Origin: Isoetes taiwanensis
Taxonomy: Eukaryota; Streptophyta; Lycopodiopsida; Isoetales; Isoetaceae
NCBI GenBank assembly: GCA_021234155.1
Contig: JAJEKV010000011.1
Coordinates: 6,527,132 to 6,591,131 of the forward strand
Reading direction: 5' to 3'
Length of the DNA: 64,000 nt
Shown: piece after piece, positions 26,800-38,110 of the stretch
Position numbering within the stretch: position 1 is the stretch's first letter
Layout: every line of letters starts with the position of its first letter
Notes under the pieces: model-generated
Told to the model about the DNA's origin: nothing
Seen by the model: the letters and a program-made list of their open reading frames with translations, nothing else
Databases searched by the model: none
Made by a program: the position numbers and the translations under genes

Positions 26800-27010
26800 G
26801 CAAATGTTATGGAATGATGTGGCAAATAGGTGATGACATGGCACAATGAGGTGATGATGTGGCAAGCAAGGTGGTAAAAGAACTTTTTTAATCAAAAACA
26901 TTTTGTGATGTGGCGATGAGGTGGATGACACCTATATGGTGAGGTGGATGTACTTGGGTGATGATGTGGATGACATTTGGCTTTTGTAGATGATGTGGAT
27001 GATTTGGCAT
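26800..27010 (+). repeat. GATGATGTGG minisatellite
   Basis: Low-complexity run of units built on GATGATGTGG(C/A)A and GATGACAT, covering about 200 bp. Open frames across it are composition artefacts. Confidence 0.7.
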
Positions 27011-27366
27011 AATATTTGGCACTTGTGCACATACACATTAGAATTTTGTGCAATAACTTGGCAAATTTGTTTTTTCAAAATTGTCCTCAACCTCGCTTTT
27101 TTAAGGCTTATCCACCTTTTCCAATACATATTTACTGCGTTATCTATGCCGCATTAGCCCACATGATACCTTTTTGGGGAGGCTCATCAAGAGAGGGCTC
27201 ATTTTCCATGATACATGTCCTATCTCCTCATTTTGGTGGCCATAGAACACTCTCCCTTATGAGGAACACTATCCGGGTTAATGTAGCTCACATACCCATG
27301 CACCACCCTAGCCACGATGGGGCGCATATCACCCCCTCTAGTACCTCGCCCACCCCTTCGACCAAC

Positions 27367-27627
27367 CTACCTGGGTATGGTCAGTTGCCAGCCATCATCG
27401 AACTTGTGCTCTTCAATGGCATCCTTGACAATCTCCCTACATGGGGGACCAGAATGGAACCTCTGGCTACATAGATTACATACAGATTGGAATTCTTTCC
27501 AAGTCTCATGCCGAATCATTCCTCTTCCTATCGAATCCCGAATGCCACCCCTTGTAGTTATTGGTCGCGTAAGATCTACCGTGAGGCACCCCTTCCCTGG
27601 GAGTCTGGTTTGAATCGACCCCAACAA
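27367..27627 (-). pseudogene. Possible gag fragment with a CCHC zinc knuckle
   Basis: An 86-codon open stretch on the minus strand contains CNLCSQRFHSGPPC (27,439-27,480), which fits the retroviral-type knuckle CX2CX4HX4C exactly. Knuckles of this kind bind nucleic acid in gag proteins of LTR retrotransposons and in cellular RNA-binding proteins. There is no protease or RT nearby and the neighbouring frames are short, so at most this is a relic. One motif in a short frame may arise by chance. Confidence 0.35.
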
Positions 27628-29135
27628 ATTCTCCTCCTACCTGGAACATACACCTAGCCTTTAGAGCTACAACATTCCAATATTCTCACTGAGGCCTGCA
27701 AGGGAGGTCCACATGAGAAAACTCCGTATCATATCACGACACCGCTTTTAAAGCCTCCCGGTCTCCACCTCACGCACAAAGAATTCGGCGTGCTTACAAG
27801 CAAGCACCCTATGAAAGAGCGTGTCTATCTCTTTCCGTGTTTGTCTTAATAAGAAAGCGGGAGGGTCAAGCCATTTTGACTTTCGGGGGGTTTCCTTTGA
27901 CATGGCAGACTCTTTCAAAGAGTTCTCCGATGTCAATTAGATCAATGTATCCCTAGAACCCCATCTTGCTAAGCTCTCTAATCGCCGACCACCTACGTAT
28001 ACGCAGCTAAACTTCGCTCAATCAATATATTTTCTTTACCCTTGTTTTCCCCAGGTACATAACGTCCCCTTTAGGTACCATGTTGCTTCAAGGTGTTGTC
28101 CCCAAGGCAGAGGAAATTCCTTTCTCAAGTAGCTCATCACCTTGGGGGGTATCCCCGAGGCCCACCTTGGCCGGGATATTTCCAGACTAGCCCACATCCT
28201 TGTATGTTGGTACCCTCAACAAGGTTTCCACCACCTCGTGGAAGCAAAGCATGGTCTTGGCGCTTGTTGGAGATTGACACCTCCCTTTGTCTTGGCGCTT
28301 GTTGAGGATTGACACCTCCCTTTGTCTTGGCGCTTTGTTGAGTCTTGGCATCTCCCGCATCAATGCTCAAGGTATCCATATGACATGCAAGATAATTTGG
28401 AAGGCTCATGGACATCTATTGTATGGGCCATAGCTTGTAGATCAGTGGCCAATGCTTGAAGATGTCCCACTTGGAGGGATGGAACACCCCTCAATACTTA
28501 AAGCATCATGTTGAGCAATGAACCCATGCGAGTAGACATCTTTTTTGTGCAGAGCACAACAATTTTCCTTTATATTTGAAACCTTCAATACATCACCATA
28601 TATATCCACAATCATAACTATGCAACCCAAAATGGCTACCAACTAACCCCATTGACATCCTACTAGCTATATTGAACCCCTAACGCCACATCCAAACAAG
28701 ATAGGAATTTGCGCAAAAATCGGGCCCCATGGCCTAGTGTAAAGTCTAACCAAGTCTGAGATCCTCGGTTGTAAAAGTAGCCGTAGGCACGCCGGAGACT
28801 TACGAAAATGAAAATGCTACGACCCGAAGGATTATCTGGCGCCAAGGTTACCTTGGACCGCGGAAGAACCCATCCTCCTCAAAATAAGATTCCCGATTTG
28901 CCCTCATAACTATCCATTCCACGGCTCCCAGATTACCCGATTGATCCATCCCCCATCCGACAAAGGATCTGTTGGCCAAAATGGCTAGAGGGTAAATAAA
29001 GGATCGCGGAGTACTAGCTAGGCGATGAGGAGGCTCGGTGCACCGATCTTGTCGGATGGTCGGCGTCGTAATAATCACTTTAGGCATGTAATATGACCGA
29101 TGACTGCCAAACAAAGGTTGTACCATACGCCGCAC
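27628..29135 (-). other. Series of short minus-strand open stretches, unidentified
   Basis: Open stretches at 27,748-27,936, 28,137-28,415, 28,663-28,845 and 28,848-29,135 run in the same sense as the possible gag fragment and could belong to one decayed element. I recognise no domain in them. The sequence shows the same signs of CTG/CAG corruption as copy 1 (frequent CCCG). Confidence 0.3.
28250..28345 (+). repeat. About 36-bp tandem repeat, about 2.7 units
   Basis: Successive units built as CTTGGCGCTTGTTG then AGATTGACACCTCCCTTTGT, the last one truncated and changed to GAGTCTTGGCATCTCC. Confidence 0.75.
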
Positions 29136-29149
29136 CGCTCCGCATATTA

Positions 29150-29290
29150 CTTCGGTGACGCATAAATATAAAATACGCTGTATGAAAATGCACCCATATT
29201 TCTATACTGTGAAAATACGCTTCAAATACGATGCTCGATATAGGCGTATCGCATAAAAATACGCCAACGTATGTATTATACTCATATTAG
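29150..29290 (+). repeat. Interspersed AAATACGC motifs
   Basis: About five copies of AAATACGC or close variants within 140 bases (TAAAATACGC, GAAAATACGC, CAAATACGA, AAAAATACGC). The same octamer occurs at about 8,906 and 47,082. No function is assigned. Confidence 0.45.
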
Positions 29291-29715
29291 GTATAGTTTT
29301 TTTATTTTAAATATAATATTCAATTTAAATATATTAATCATAATACCTTAGTTATTCCTACGGCTTTGTACCTTAGAATTAATTTTATGTTCCCTTACCT
29401 TGCAATATTTATCCACTATTGGTTCGTGATTGCTGCTTTAGCCATTCTTATTGTGGTATGCTTCGCTGATAAAGCACTTAACATACAACTGCTGCTTCTA
29501 CATTCCCTACTCTATTGCAAAGCGCACGCAGGATACCTTTTCTAATTACATTGATGCACGCATGATCGGGAAGCTCGCTAATTCGCATTCGGTGGGTAAT
29601 ATTGTTGAGACCCTCACCGCATTAACAAGAAAAACAAGGTCAAGAATCCAGAATCGCTTACGTGACCGCCAATAGCACCGACAGCCCCAACGCATCTACC
29701 TAAAAGCAGTACGTA
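29291..29715. other. AT-rich stretch, one unidentified open frame
   Basis: A 74-codon open stretch at 29,451-29,675 (plus) has a basic C-terminal end. I cannot identify it and do not call a gene. Confidence 0.3.
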
Positions 29716-30029
29716 AATCATCATTTTCACACATCATAATAACTACATTCACACACATCATATTCATCACATTCATCCTTTACATTCGTCACCTTCACAC
29801 GTCATCACTTCTTACCCATCATCATCCATCCTGACCATGCACCAATACTTGCCATACATTCCTTTCACTCTTTATCATTGCATTATTTCATTTTGGAATT
29901 GTTAGAATAATGCTTAGCTCTGGCCGGTAAGTTGGTTATATGTGTGAATGGAAAGCATTCAACTCAAAATCCTTGTCATAAATTTAATATAATTAGGCAA
30001 ATCCATTAGTGAAATTATCATTAGTTGCA
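29716..30029 (-). repeat. Inverted copy of the repeat tail, hairpin missing
   Basis: Reverse complement of 24,694-25,030 (and 62,910-63,250) with scattered changes. The part corresponding to the 17-base hairpin and CTAG end is absent: about 30 bases are replaced by a short unrelated string near 29,925. Confidence 0.75.
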
Positions 30030-30059
30030 CAGAGGTCTAAAACTTATATGATAGAAGTA

Positions 30060-30200
30060 TAGGAAATTTAGGTCTTCTAAACTTTGACTTTAGGGCCTTT
30101 TTACACTTTTTGACTTGTGAGTCTCCTTGGCAAAAGACAAGTGGCGTAGTTATGAAAATTCTTCAAAATAGTTCCATCTTTGGCCTTTTTGCATTAATGT
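30060..30200 (-). repeat. Inverted relative of the 31.9/32.4-kb repeat
   Basis: Reading the minus strand gives AGATGGAACTATTTTGAAGA and CACTTGTCTTTTGCCAAGGA, closely matching the direct-repeat block around 31,900-31,965 and 32,440-32,505, with about 10-15 percent differences by eye. Confidence 0.65.
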
Positions 30201-31802
30201 TATGTTCTATTAATGTTCTATTCTATTCCTGTTATTCTATTATTGGCTACCTTATCTATCTTGGGATATATAGAAGTTTTCTCTTAGCCATTTCATATTT
30301 TTTTAATAACATCATTATCCTTAATGAAAACTTAGCTTGATTACAATACATTGTGTGATAAGCTCCTCTGATCGGTTGGCTTGGCTCATGATAGAGTTTT
30401 GCACTTACTAATCAAATCATTTTTCATTTTGTCAAATTCAAATTGATGCATCAAAAAAATTGCTTTCGATGGTGGCCTCAATCTCTTTCTTGAACTCTTT
30501 ATTTGCGTGAATGGATGATTTGAGATATGGTTCGATCATATTGAACGGTGCATCATGATGTATGATGCTTAAATCGATTCTTCTTATGTGATTTATACTA
30601 GGGTCAATGAACCTAGAGAGTGATGGGTTTTGCATTAGGCAACTCATGGTATCGATTATTGTGCAAAATACTTTTTCTTGGCTTATAAAACATCGATTTA
30701 ATGTTATTCACATATCTCCTATGATGTTCCCCTAAATATATTGTATAAATAACACATATTTCTAAAAGGCACGTCACCATACATGCCTACCTTAGTAGCC
30801 TTGTATACCGTAGAGTGTAGATAAGGAGCATGGCTAAGTTATTGACAATCTAGATTTGCCAATTGACATCTACCTTTTGTTCCTTCAATTTCCATCTTTG
30901 CACCTTATGTCTCGAGGTTTCCTTCCTTGAAAAGATGTTTGTAGCGATGGCTATAGCTATGGCATATTAAGGGTATCCACGACCTTCAATATGTAATTTA
31001 AATCCACGGCTTGCAGGGAATATGAATAAAAATGATTCAATGGCATGCCAAATGCAAAACCAATTGTATAAGAGATTTTTTTTCCACACAACTAAACTAA
31101 AGATAGGTTTGGATCATTAGAAGCCCAAGATACTTTATAATCAAGATGCTTGGGAAATCAAGTACAAAAATGCTAACCTTGGGAGGGCTATGCAAAATAA
31201 AGTTGGTTGAACTTGAGCTCGGGGAAGAGCACATAAGCTATCAACTCAAGTACCCGGGGAAGCCTAAGCGAAAAATCCACGAAACCTCAAAAAAACTCCG
31301 CGATGCCACAATGGCGAACACCTTAACCGCGACGATCAAACCCCGACCATATGATCTTTGTAGAAATTCACGACCAATTTCTAATGAACCTAGGTAATTA
31401 TATCCTTAGAAGCGCCATGGCCTCATGTAATATTGCTCCAAAGCGAGGATTATAGGAGAAAAGAGATTATAACCACGGGGATCTTGCGACCAAATGTTGG
31501 AGCCGGGCTCTAAAGCTTCTCCTCTGCTATAGCCCTTTGAAGATTAGCCCTTTGAGCCCAGGGTTGCCATGTTGTATCATGTGAGGAAAAAGAAGGGGTG
31601 CAGAAAAAAGGTAGGATTTTTGTCTGGATTGATCTCCTCAAATAAAAGGCGGATTAGATTTAGGGTTGGATCTAAATCCAATACAACTGTAGCATTATAA
31701 TATAAGATTTCTTTCTTTGAGAATTACATCTACATTACTTGCACATGGCTGAGGGGAACGACCACTTCTCTTCTTTAGTTTGACATAATGTTGTCATGCT
31801 AT
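30201..31802. other. Stretch without a supported gene
   Basis: AT-rich. The only open stretch of note is 31,146-31,397 (83 codons, plus), lysine-rich and unidentified. I see no element ends. Confidence 0.4.
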
Positions 31803-32222
31803 GGCAACACGGCAATATACGCAACTTAATGATGAATTGTTTTATTTGTCTTGAGAAAGCTTGAAGATACCAAACGTCGGACATTAATGCAAAAGGTCAA
31901 AGATGGAACTATTTAAAGAATTTTCTACAACTACATCACTTGTCTTTTGCTAAGGAGACCGCAAGTCAAAGTGTAAACGGGCCTAAGTCAAAGATTGAAA
32001 GCCCTAGTGCATCTATATGATATTTTGCTTGATTTTCGTAAAAATTGCTTATTAATCCATATCTTTAGTATGGCATTGCCTTGCAACTGCATTCATCTAG
32101 CCACTTCCTATTCTTCTATCATGTTCTCTATCCCACTTGTCCATGGTCATGCCCCCCTTTTTTTTCATGCTCCACACATATACTCAATTCCACACATTTT
32201 TCCATTATTAACTTTGAAGGGT
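31803..32222 (+). repeat. 0.42-kb direct duplication, left unit
   Basis: Begins AACACGGCAATATACGCAAC and ends near TATTAACTTTGAAGG. It recurs at 32,344-32,762 with a few percent difference, so the period is about 541 bp including the spacer. The differences are scattered substitutions and short indels, not only CTG/CAG. Confidence 0.8.
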
Positions 32223-32343
32223 TCCATCCCATTTTGTTTTGTGAAAAACAACAAAAGAAGGGTGGAGGGTTGTTTTGGGGGGGGGGAAGAAGAAATGATA
32301 GATGACTTGGCATCACATTGTTGACAAGTCATCATCATGAGTG
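32223..32343 (+). repeat. Dispersed repeat spacer shared with 9.0 and 47.2 kb
   Basis: Contains a G12 run, then AAGAAGAAATGATAGATGAC and TTGACAAGTCATCATCATGA. Nearly the same string occurs at about 8,985-9,085 and 47,165-47,270, there after GGAGGGG instead of the long G run. Confidence 0.75.
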
Positions 32344-32762
32344 CCAACACGGCAATATGCGCAACTTAACATGATGAATTGTTACATTTGTGATGGGAAA
32401 GCTTGAAGATACCAACGACGGACATTAATGCAAACGGTCAAAGATGGAACTATTTAAAGAATTTTCTACAACTACATCACTTGTCTTTTGCTAAGGGGAC
32501 CGCAAGTCAAAGTGTAAAAGGGCCCAAGTCAAAGATTGAAAGCCCTAGTGCATCTATATGGTATTTTGCTTGGTTTTCGTAAAAAATGCTTATTAATCCA
32601 TATCTTTAGTATGGCATTGCCTTGCAACTACATTCACCTAGCCACTTCCTTCCTATAGTTCTATCATGTTTTCTATCCCACTTGTCCATGGTCATGGCCC
32701 TTTTTTTCTCATGCTCACACATATACTCAATTCCACACATTTTCCATTATTAACTTTGAAGG
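32344..32762 (+). repeat. 0.42-kb direct duplication, right unit
   Basis: Second unit of the duplication described at 31,803-32,222. It starts at the same AACACGGCAATAT string, directly after the dispersed spacer. Confidence 0.8.
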
Positions 32763-33435
32763 ACAATCAATTGTATACAAGAAGACCCTTCAACATGATC
32801 AAATGTACCTTCTGAACAATCGATTTAATCTACAAAGCCAGAATTGAGTGCATCATCAATTGACTCTCTGATCCGGGCAAAATCATTCACGCTACTTTCT
32901 CTCTTTTTTTCTTCCAATGCATTGGCCTGGAGAGGCAAAATACTAACTACTTGGCTGACCCAAAATAAAAAGTTCGAAAAAAAAAAAAAAATTAATGGCC
33001 AAGATCGCGCACAAACTATCATATTTCAGCTTTATTACTATATATAGATGATTAGTAAGAAAAAAAAAAAAAGAAATTTTCTGGCAAAAAAATTCAAAAA
33101 ATAAATATTTCAGGCGAGAAAAATTCCAAATGTAACATTTGGAACCGGAAACTTTATTAATATCTGAGGATGTCGTGTTGCTCAAGCTCACATCTGAGAA
33201 AGGCAAGCCCGTTACTGCATTTAAATCCTTCCAACTTGGCCGACCAAGCTACCTGTGGCTCGATTGAAGAACCTAATTTGGCCTATCTTGCTTGCGATGA
33301 AGTAATACGTGGAATTTTTGCTTTTAGCACAAGCTAAGCGGCCTAATTATGGGAAGGTGCATACCAAGGCTTTAGGACCTTGGCTCCAGGCTATCCATCA
33401 AATCCGCTCCTCTTCTGTTTAATCTGGTGAAATGC
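32763..33435. other. AT-rich stretch with poly(A) runs
   Basis: Two long A runs near 32,975 and 33,060, flanked by AAAAATTC repeats. No gene is supported. Confidence 0.5.
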
Positions 33436-33499
33436 TCTTCCTATATTATAAAATTTTAATGTATGTCTGTCTTGAACGACACTTTAAATTGGACGGTTT

Positions 33500-33999
33500 G
33501 GATTTTTTTGCGACACGTGGCATCATCTCTACCTTTTCTTTCAGCTTACCTTTCTTTAGGGTTTCTCCTTCACGGCGACAGGGAGTTGCCAATTTCGTTT
33601 TTGTTTCTATCTAACCCTAATCTGCATGTTGTTGAACAGAATGGAGCCGCCAGGCTGCAAATCCTCTGTTGGGCGATACAGGCATGGTGAAGGATGGGGA
33701 TTCAACACAAAAAGGCGACGATCTGTTACCCTAAGAAGGCTGCGAGTTTGAGCAGAGCAGAGAGGCCTGGCCATGGTGGATGCCATAGCTGTCTGCTTTC
33801 GGTAGCCATAGTATTGAGGAAGATGATGCTTATCGGGATGGATTTTGGGGCGACAACAGTTATAGGGACGGAAGCAGTGCTTGCAGCCAATCCTCTCGCA
33901 GATTCGATTGAAGATGCTGAATCAAATTATCCAGTAAATATCTTCAGGCCAAATAGATTTTCTGGGATCCGGGATCGCCCACTGCTCTGCATTGATTAA
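33500..33999 (+). pseudogene. Gene-like 5' segment inside the candidate Helitron
   Basis: Features typical of a plant gene start occur together: ACACGTGGCA (G-box-like), TTAGGGTTTCTCC and CTAACCCTAA leader motifs, then an ATG at 33,642 followed by a basic stretch with RRRSVTLRRLRV before a stop. Further on, two frames look coding-like: one with EEDDAYRDGFWGDNSYRDG near 33,815, another open to 33,999. They do not join without a frame change or splice, and I do not recognise the product. It could be a captured gene fragment or a decayed gene. A real short gene cannot be excluded. Confidence 0.3.
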
Positions 34000-35536
34000 G
34001 TGTTGTCTCATGAAAAATGGTAACAAACTTTTTCCCTTTGTACTCACATGGCATCCATTTTTTTGAGATAAGCTGTTTCTAGCTCTGAGATAATTGCAAC
34101 GTATGAAGTTGCATTTTTCCATGACAAAGAAGTATCCACAATTTAGTGCCTCTTGCCTACCTCTTCTCTTAGCCAACGAACTGCAGAGTCGTCAACAGCA
34201 GTATAGAAGATGATGATTGTGAGGTTTAGGAACAAGCAAGGCATTCAACCATCTTGAACATATTAAGGGAAGGTGCCATATTCAGGATCTACGAATAAAA
34301 GCAAACAGACATCCCCTGACTTTCTTCCCAGCATTGGCATTGCCATAGCCAGCTTCAAAAGGTTTTGCTATGATTTTGTATTGTTCTTTTGGTTCTAGAT
34401 CGGCCTTTGTTTATCTTATTCCAAGTAGAATGCTTTTGATCAGAGTGGCAGTTGTATGCAGATTCAGGGTTTTTTATTTTTAATGCTGCATATCATATGC
34501 AGATTCTACCAAGTTTTGCTTCTTCCCATTCTTCTGTGATAATAATTCTGATTGTATGGGTGATGGAAAGGAATTTGATATAAAGGCCCATGTTGTGACA
34601 AAGTATTATTCTTCAACGAAGCCATTTCATCAAGAGTTAGCAGGCATAGAAAAAGTAAGGCAGTCAGAAGATCGAGATTAAGGTATATTTTGTATTATTT
34701 CAAGTTTCTTTAGTTGTTCAGCCTTTTTCAGGAAAGCTAGGTGTTCCTACTATATGAAGTTCTTACTGTTGCTATTGTGCGTTGGGTTGAATGCACATAT
34801 TTTCTTTCTTGAGTTAATCATGTTCCAAAAGAAACAGTGAAATAGTTCTCGAAAGCTACATAAGCTATCAATAGATGCATTTCCAATGTCGATATGAATT
34901 GTTAGGGTACATACATTTAGCAGGTCTCTTGATATGAAGAAAGCAGGTTCACTACAAACAAGTTGCATGCAACTTGCAATTTAAATAAACTATAGCTTTA
35001 TGTAACTATTTCAAGTTTGTAGAATTGGAAGTTCTTATAAACTAAATGAGTGTGTTTCTGTATTGCCTGCAGAATGTTGAAAATACAGGCTTTTAGACAT
35101 AGGTTTTTAGACACTTAAAACTTCAGGAATATGTCCTTTCTAAATAGAAATTCTGTTGCTTTTGCATAATTCAGAGTGTATGTTTCACAAGGATTTAAGG
35201 TTTATAAAGAAAGTTTGAGCTCAATGGCCTTGGATAATTCTGCATTGCACACACTTACCAAAAAGTTGGGAACTTATCAAAAAGTTGGAAATCAATTTTA
35301 AACTGACTAAAAATGGAGTTTTTAACATGGAACATGTGCATGAATATATTTTTTAGAGCAATTTCATATTAGATTGCATTTGTAAACTGAAAACTTGCAA
35401 ATATGACGAAAGCCTTAGAATATTTTGTATATTTATTATTGACGATGTATCACATATTACAACTTTTTGGTGTCTATTATACAACCAATCTCATGTTGAA
35501 AATACGTCACGCATACTGATATATCTCTCAAAACAA
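34000..35536. other. AT-rich, intron-like DNA in the candidate Helitron
   Basis: T-rich sequence without long frames. CTG/CAG sites look intact here, unlike copy 1, suggesting this segment is unique enough to have been corrected. Confidence 0.4.
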
Positions 35537-35705
35537 AAATAATAATGTGGTGAAACCAACAAAAGACCACATCAATTATTTTAACACAATGCACCATTCA
35601 CAATTTCCCGAGCTTTAACCCAGCGAAGTAATTCGCACACCAAATACAAAAATAAAGTAGTAAAAACCAGCAAGTGACCACATCAATTATTTTAACATGA
35701 TACAT
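35537..35705 (+). repeat. Direct repeat of about 50 bp, spaced 115 bp
   Basis: GACCACATCAATTATTTTAA occurs at about 35,565 and 35,677 in extended similar context (AATAATGTGGTGAAACCA against AATAAAGTAGTAAAAACC). Confidence 0.7.
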
Positions 35706-36015
35706 CTGCTTATTAGCAAAAGGTGAATTTGATAATGGTATTAAAATGCTCCCTTTTAAGAAAACCCAAGAGTAGGGTAGTCCACTCAATCTTAGAATGG
35801 TTGCTTAAAGGTTGCATACAAAATATTGGATGTCTAAATATTGTAACATGTTTAGTTGGATAGAATATTCATGTATTGTAGATGTTTAAACATACACGAT
35901 TCATCATATATGTTGGATTATTACTATACACTTTTTTCATTGTGGCCAAAACATTTACAAATTCCAAACTCTGAACTTATGCCTTATGCCCAGCAACGCT
36001 GGGCACCATTACTAG

Positions 36016-36559
36016 TTCCATTTGAAGTTCTCAATTGTTTAGAATAGCACCAATTCTGGCACGAATTCATGCCCTGAATTCATTTCTTTTTGCAGAGCTT
36101 AAACAAAATTTGCTTTAAAATTTCTTTCGCATAATCACCCAAAGTATGAGTAGTTTGCTCGTGTTTGAGCTGGGCTTGTGTAACCCACGAATTTGGGGCC
36201 TACATTTTGATTGATTTCTTTCGCACATTCTAAAGGTTGGAGCTATGGCAAATAATTAGCCGGATCCTGATCTTCCCAGCTATTGATCCTGCTAGAAGAA
36301 AATCTTTTGCCAGTTTCCAATTTAATTGCTGGCTGCAAAACCAATTGATCACAATTTCCAGTTCCATATAGCCGTGTTTCTGGAAATCCCTACATTTAAT
36401 TTTCCAGCAGCATATGGGCGTGGCCCTGAATCGCTTCTGTCACTAAAATTCCTAAAGGCATGTTTTTTGTCATAAATTTTCTAATTCCGGAACTACTCCA
36501 ACTTTATCTCCTCTGCTAGAAGGATTTGACAGAGATCTAAGCCTCCGGTTTACATCACA
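36016..36559. other. Stretch without a supported gene
   Basis: Ordinary AT-leaning sequence between the candidate Helitron end and the second C-tract array. Nothing recognised. Confidence 0.5.
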
Positions 36560-36965
36560 ACAAAAAAATGCTCCTATACCCCAAAAAATACCCCCCAACA
36601 ATGCCTATATAATCCTCTTTTTCTATAGAACAATGGAGGATAAAATGAATTTCTAGAATCGGGGTATTTGGCCACAATCCCCCTTTTCCTCATTTGTAAG
36701 ACAATACCCTATTACGCTGGTATCACAATCCCCCATTCAATAATTGTAAATTTATACCCTGTTCTCATTTATAAGGTAATACCCCGTTTCAAATAATACC
36801 CTCTTTCAATCATACCCTCTTATAATTTGTAAAATAATACCCTAGTTCATATATGTTTCAATAACATACCCTGTTGTCATTTGTAAGATAATTCCCTGTT
36901 TCAAATAATACCCTATTATCATTTGTAAGATAATACTCTGCTATTATTTGTAAAATAATATTCAT
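36560..36965 (+). repeat. Second C-tract array (ATACCCT type)
   Basis: About 18 imperfect units in which ATACCCT or ATACCCC recurs every 15-35 bases, separated by ATTTGTAA and GTTTCAAATA pieces. It is related in style, not by close sequence, to the arrays at 6,880 and 45,040. Confidence 0.7.
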
Positions 36966-38110
36966 TATTTTCAAAAACAAATTGATAAGTGATCAGTAAC
37001 AAATTGATAGATTTCTTATTATTTCAAAAACAAGAATAACAAATAGTTCAGATTTCAAGATTATATTGGTTACAGCTGCATTTATTAGCTAATAAATCTA
37101 AGCACCCGCTTGAAGCTGTTCATCAAATATTTCCTTTTTTCTCAAAAGAGTCTAATATTTAAAAATTTAATTAGATTGAGAGTAGTACTTTCATGTTTTT
37201 TGTGTAAAAGGCGGCAATAAGGAACTATAATTTCCCATTCATGCTTCAAACCATTAGTGAGAAACTTTTACTGTTGCACCCTAGCCAACTAATGCACTAG
37301 CACATCTCTGCAATATTTCGCACTAACATATATGCGCAATCTTTGGAATGAACCTTTTGATATTGGTATCGACCTTTACCTATTTGGATCCATGCACGTT
37401 TTTTAAATTTGTCATCAGCCATATTCAAATATTACGTTTCTTAAAACTATAAATTCTAACCTATTATTCGTGGCTCCCCGCTATCATTCAACCTTTGATC
37501 TTTGGTTGTCACGTGAAGTACAAAAGCCAAAATAGTTTTCTGCTCTTCAAAATAGATTATTGCTTGAGGGCCATACTCCCATACTCCCTTGCAGATGAGA
37601 CCTTCAATTCAATATGTGAATCGCTATTCTTTGGTTATGGATGAAACTAAAACACTTTCACTTTTTGTACTTCATAGATGCCCACTGGTCGTCTGCACCA
37701 GGACCTTGCTTCCATTTCATGGCCGTAAGAACAAGGAGCCTAGGCATATTTGGACCGTAGTCTTCATGCAATTACCGTCGGGGTTACTTGCCTGCAAATA
37801 TACAAGCATAATATGTAAGACAATTCTAAAGATAGTACAAGAGTGTTGCAGTGATACAAGAGTGTTGCAGTGAATAATTTACAAAGTTTCACCCGCATAT
37901 AGAGCAGTGACTGCACAAAAAGCTCTATCCATAGACCTGTTAGCATGCAAATGAGTGTATTTGTCGTTCATAAAATTAACTTCAAAAAATGTATACCTGC
38001 ATCCTCGATGCATAGAAACATTGGCTCCACAGTAACAGTTATTAGGTACGTCCTGCAAATAATAGGATACAAATCATTTAGGCATCCAAACATCATTCTC
38101 AACACAGGTG
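36966..38110. other. Stretch without a supported gene, up to the repeat junction
   Basis: AT-rich. The open stretch 37,589-37,873 (94 codons) is unidentified and ends inside the 19-bp tandem repeat. The boundary with copy 2 is at 38,110/38,111. Confidence 0.45.
37836..37873 (+). repeat. Perfect 19-bp tandem duplication
   Basis: TACAAGAGTGTTGCAGTGA occurs twice, head to tail, with no mismatch. Confidence 0.95.

Larger units (their letters stand above)
33436..36015 (+). mobile_element. Candidate non-autonomous Helitron, about 2.6 kb
   Basis: The right end reads GCCCAGCAACGCTGGGC (35,988-36,004), a perfect 7-bp stem with a 3-base loop, then 7 bases, then CTAG (36,012-36,015) and T. This is the textbook layout of a Helitron 3' terminus. 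The proposed left end, TCTTCCTATATTATAAAA (33,436 on) followed by TGTCTGTCTTG, resembles the TC-starting AT-rich 5' termini of plant Helitrons, although the base before it is C, not A. No Rep/helicase coding sequence lies inside, so it would be non-autonomous. The interior holds a gene-like 5' segment and AT-rich intron-like DNA. Confidence 0.5.

Noticed and set aside
33922-34176. Minus-strand 84-codon frame as a gene
   Set aside because: No recognisable motif, and it overlaps the gene-like plus-strand segment.
36560-36965. Interstitial telomere repeat
   Set aside because: ATACCCT is not spaced as a continuous (CCCTAAA)n run and the units are irregular.
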